A stretch of 6,338 bases of DNA, taken from positions 1 through 6,338 of the forward strand of contig DGSY01000203.1 in the NCBI GenBank assembly GCA_002394125.1, written 5' to 3'. The stretch comes from Ruminococcus sp. UBA4350. GTDB lineage: Bacteria; Bacillota; Clostridia; Oscillospirales; Ruminococcaceae. How positions within the stretch are numbered: position 1 is the first letter of the stretch; each line of letters begins with the position of its first letter. The notes below the pieces were generated by a model. The model had not been told where the DNA came from, made no database searches, and saw only the letters and a list, made by a program, of their open reading frames with translations. The translations under genes were made by a program, and so were the position numbers. Positions 6,236-6,338 of this stretch are shown piece by piece.

Positions 6236-6273
6236 GTTCTCATTCCTCCGTCTGTCTTTCGTTTTATTCTGTT

Positions 6274-6302
6274 ATTATACCATAATATTCATTATTTTTC
6301 AA
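6274..6302 (-). promoter_or_regulatory. Sigma-A promoter of the tex operon
   Basis: On the minus strand a -35 TTGAAA (6302-6297) and a perfect -10 TATAAT (6279-6274) are 17 nt apart, with TG just upstream of the -10 (extended -10). Transcription should begin near 6267, leaving a leader of about 32 nt. It is the only convincing promoter seen for the four minus-strand genes. Confidence 0.85.
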
Positions 6303-6317
6303 GTGGATACTTGAGAA
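6296..6317. promoter_or_regulatory. Inverted repeat over the tex -35 (possible operator)
   Basis: TTTTCAAGT (6296-6304) and ACTTGAGAA (6309-6317) form 9-bp arms with one mismatch around a GGAT spacer. The inner 6 bp are perfect. The repeat covers the -35 box, so a bound protein would be expected to affect polymerase binding. No regulator is identified. Confidence 0.35.
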
Positions 6318-6338
6318 CCTGTCCACATAGGGATTCAT

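Noticed and set aside
6264..6338. 24-codon minus-strand frame starting at the window edge (MNPYVDRFSS...)
   Set aside because: It runs through the tex promoter, has no visible ribosome binding site within the window and an AT-rich non-coding composition.

Overview
The window looks like chromosomal DNA from a fairly GC-rich member of the Clostridia, most likely a Ruminococcus-like gut bacterium (Oscillospiraceae/Ruminococcaceae). I infer this from the gene families (a GH51 arabinofuranosidase for plant cell-wall breakdown, a cysteine-rich DUF6171-type protein, a Firmicutes-style Tex), the strong GGAGG-type ribosome binding sites and the sigma-A promoters. No database search was possible, so the taxonomy is an inference.

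Layout. Bases 1-51 hold the last codons of a plus-strand gene, closed by a strong intrinsic terminator (56-87). A near-consensus extended -10 promoter (122-150) then drives a two-gene plus-strand unit: a GH51 alpha-L-arabinofuranosidase (200-1669) and, overlapping it by ATGA, an 82-residue cysteine-rich protein (1666-1914). From about 1944 the composition shifts to AT-rich. A second near-consensus promoter (1944-1972) sits directly in front of a large imperfect palindrome (1978-2139). Its predicted transcript would fold into a rod of three nested helices, and a bidirectional terminator follows (2174-2208). I see no protein gene there and treat it as a candidate stand-alone structured RNA, with a MITE-like palindromic repeat as the main alternative.

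The rest is a minus-strand operon read from right to left: tex (6235-4061), a calcineurin-like metallophosphoesterase with an unusual metal site and an acidic tail (4011-3238), an MscS-family mechanosensitive channel (3235-2378), and a 41-codon single-span membrane protein (2365-2240). The tex promoter (6302-6274) overlaps an inverted repeat. The last three genes are tightly packed, with 2-nt and 12-nt gaps, and share the terminator at 2174-2208 with the converging plus-strand unit.

Function. The plus-strand unit is for intracellular removal of arabinose from imported arabino- or arabinoxylo-oligosaccharides; the role of the small zinc-ribbon-like partner is unknown. The minus-strand operon joins an RNA/transcription housekeeping factor with a putative phosphoesterase and an osmotic-shock valve, with no evident single pathway. 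The points most worth following are the candidate RNA/palindrome, the small membrane protein at the operon end, and the substituted metal ligands of the phosphoesterase.
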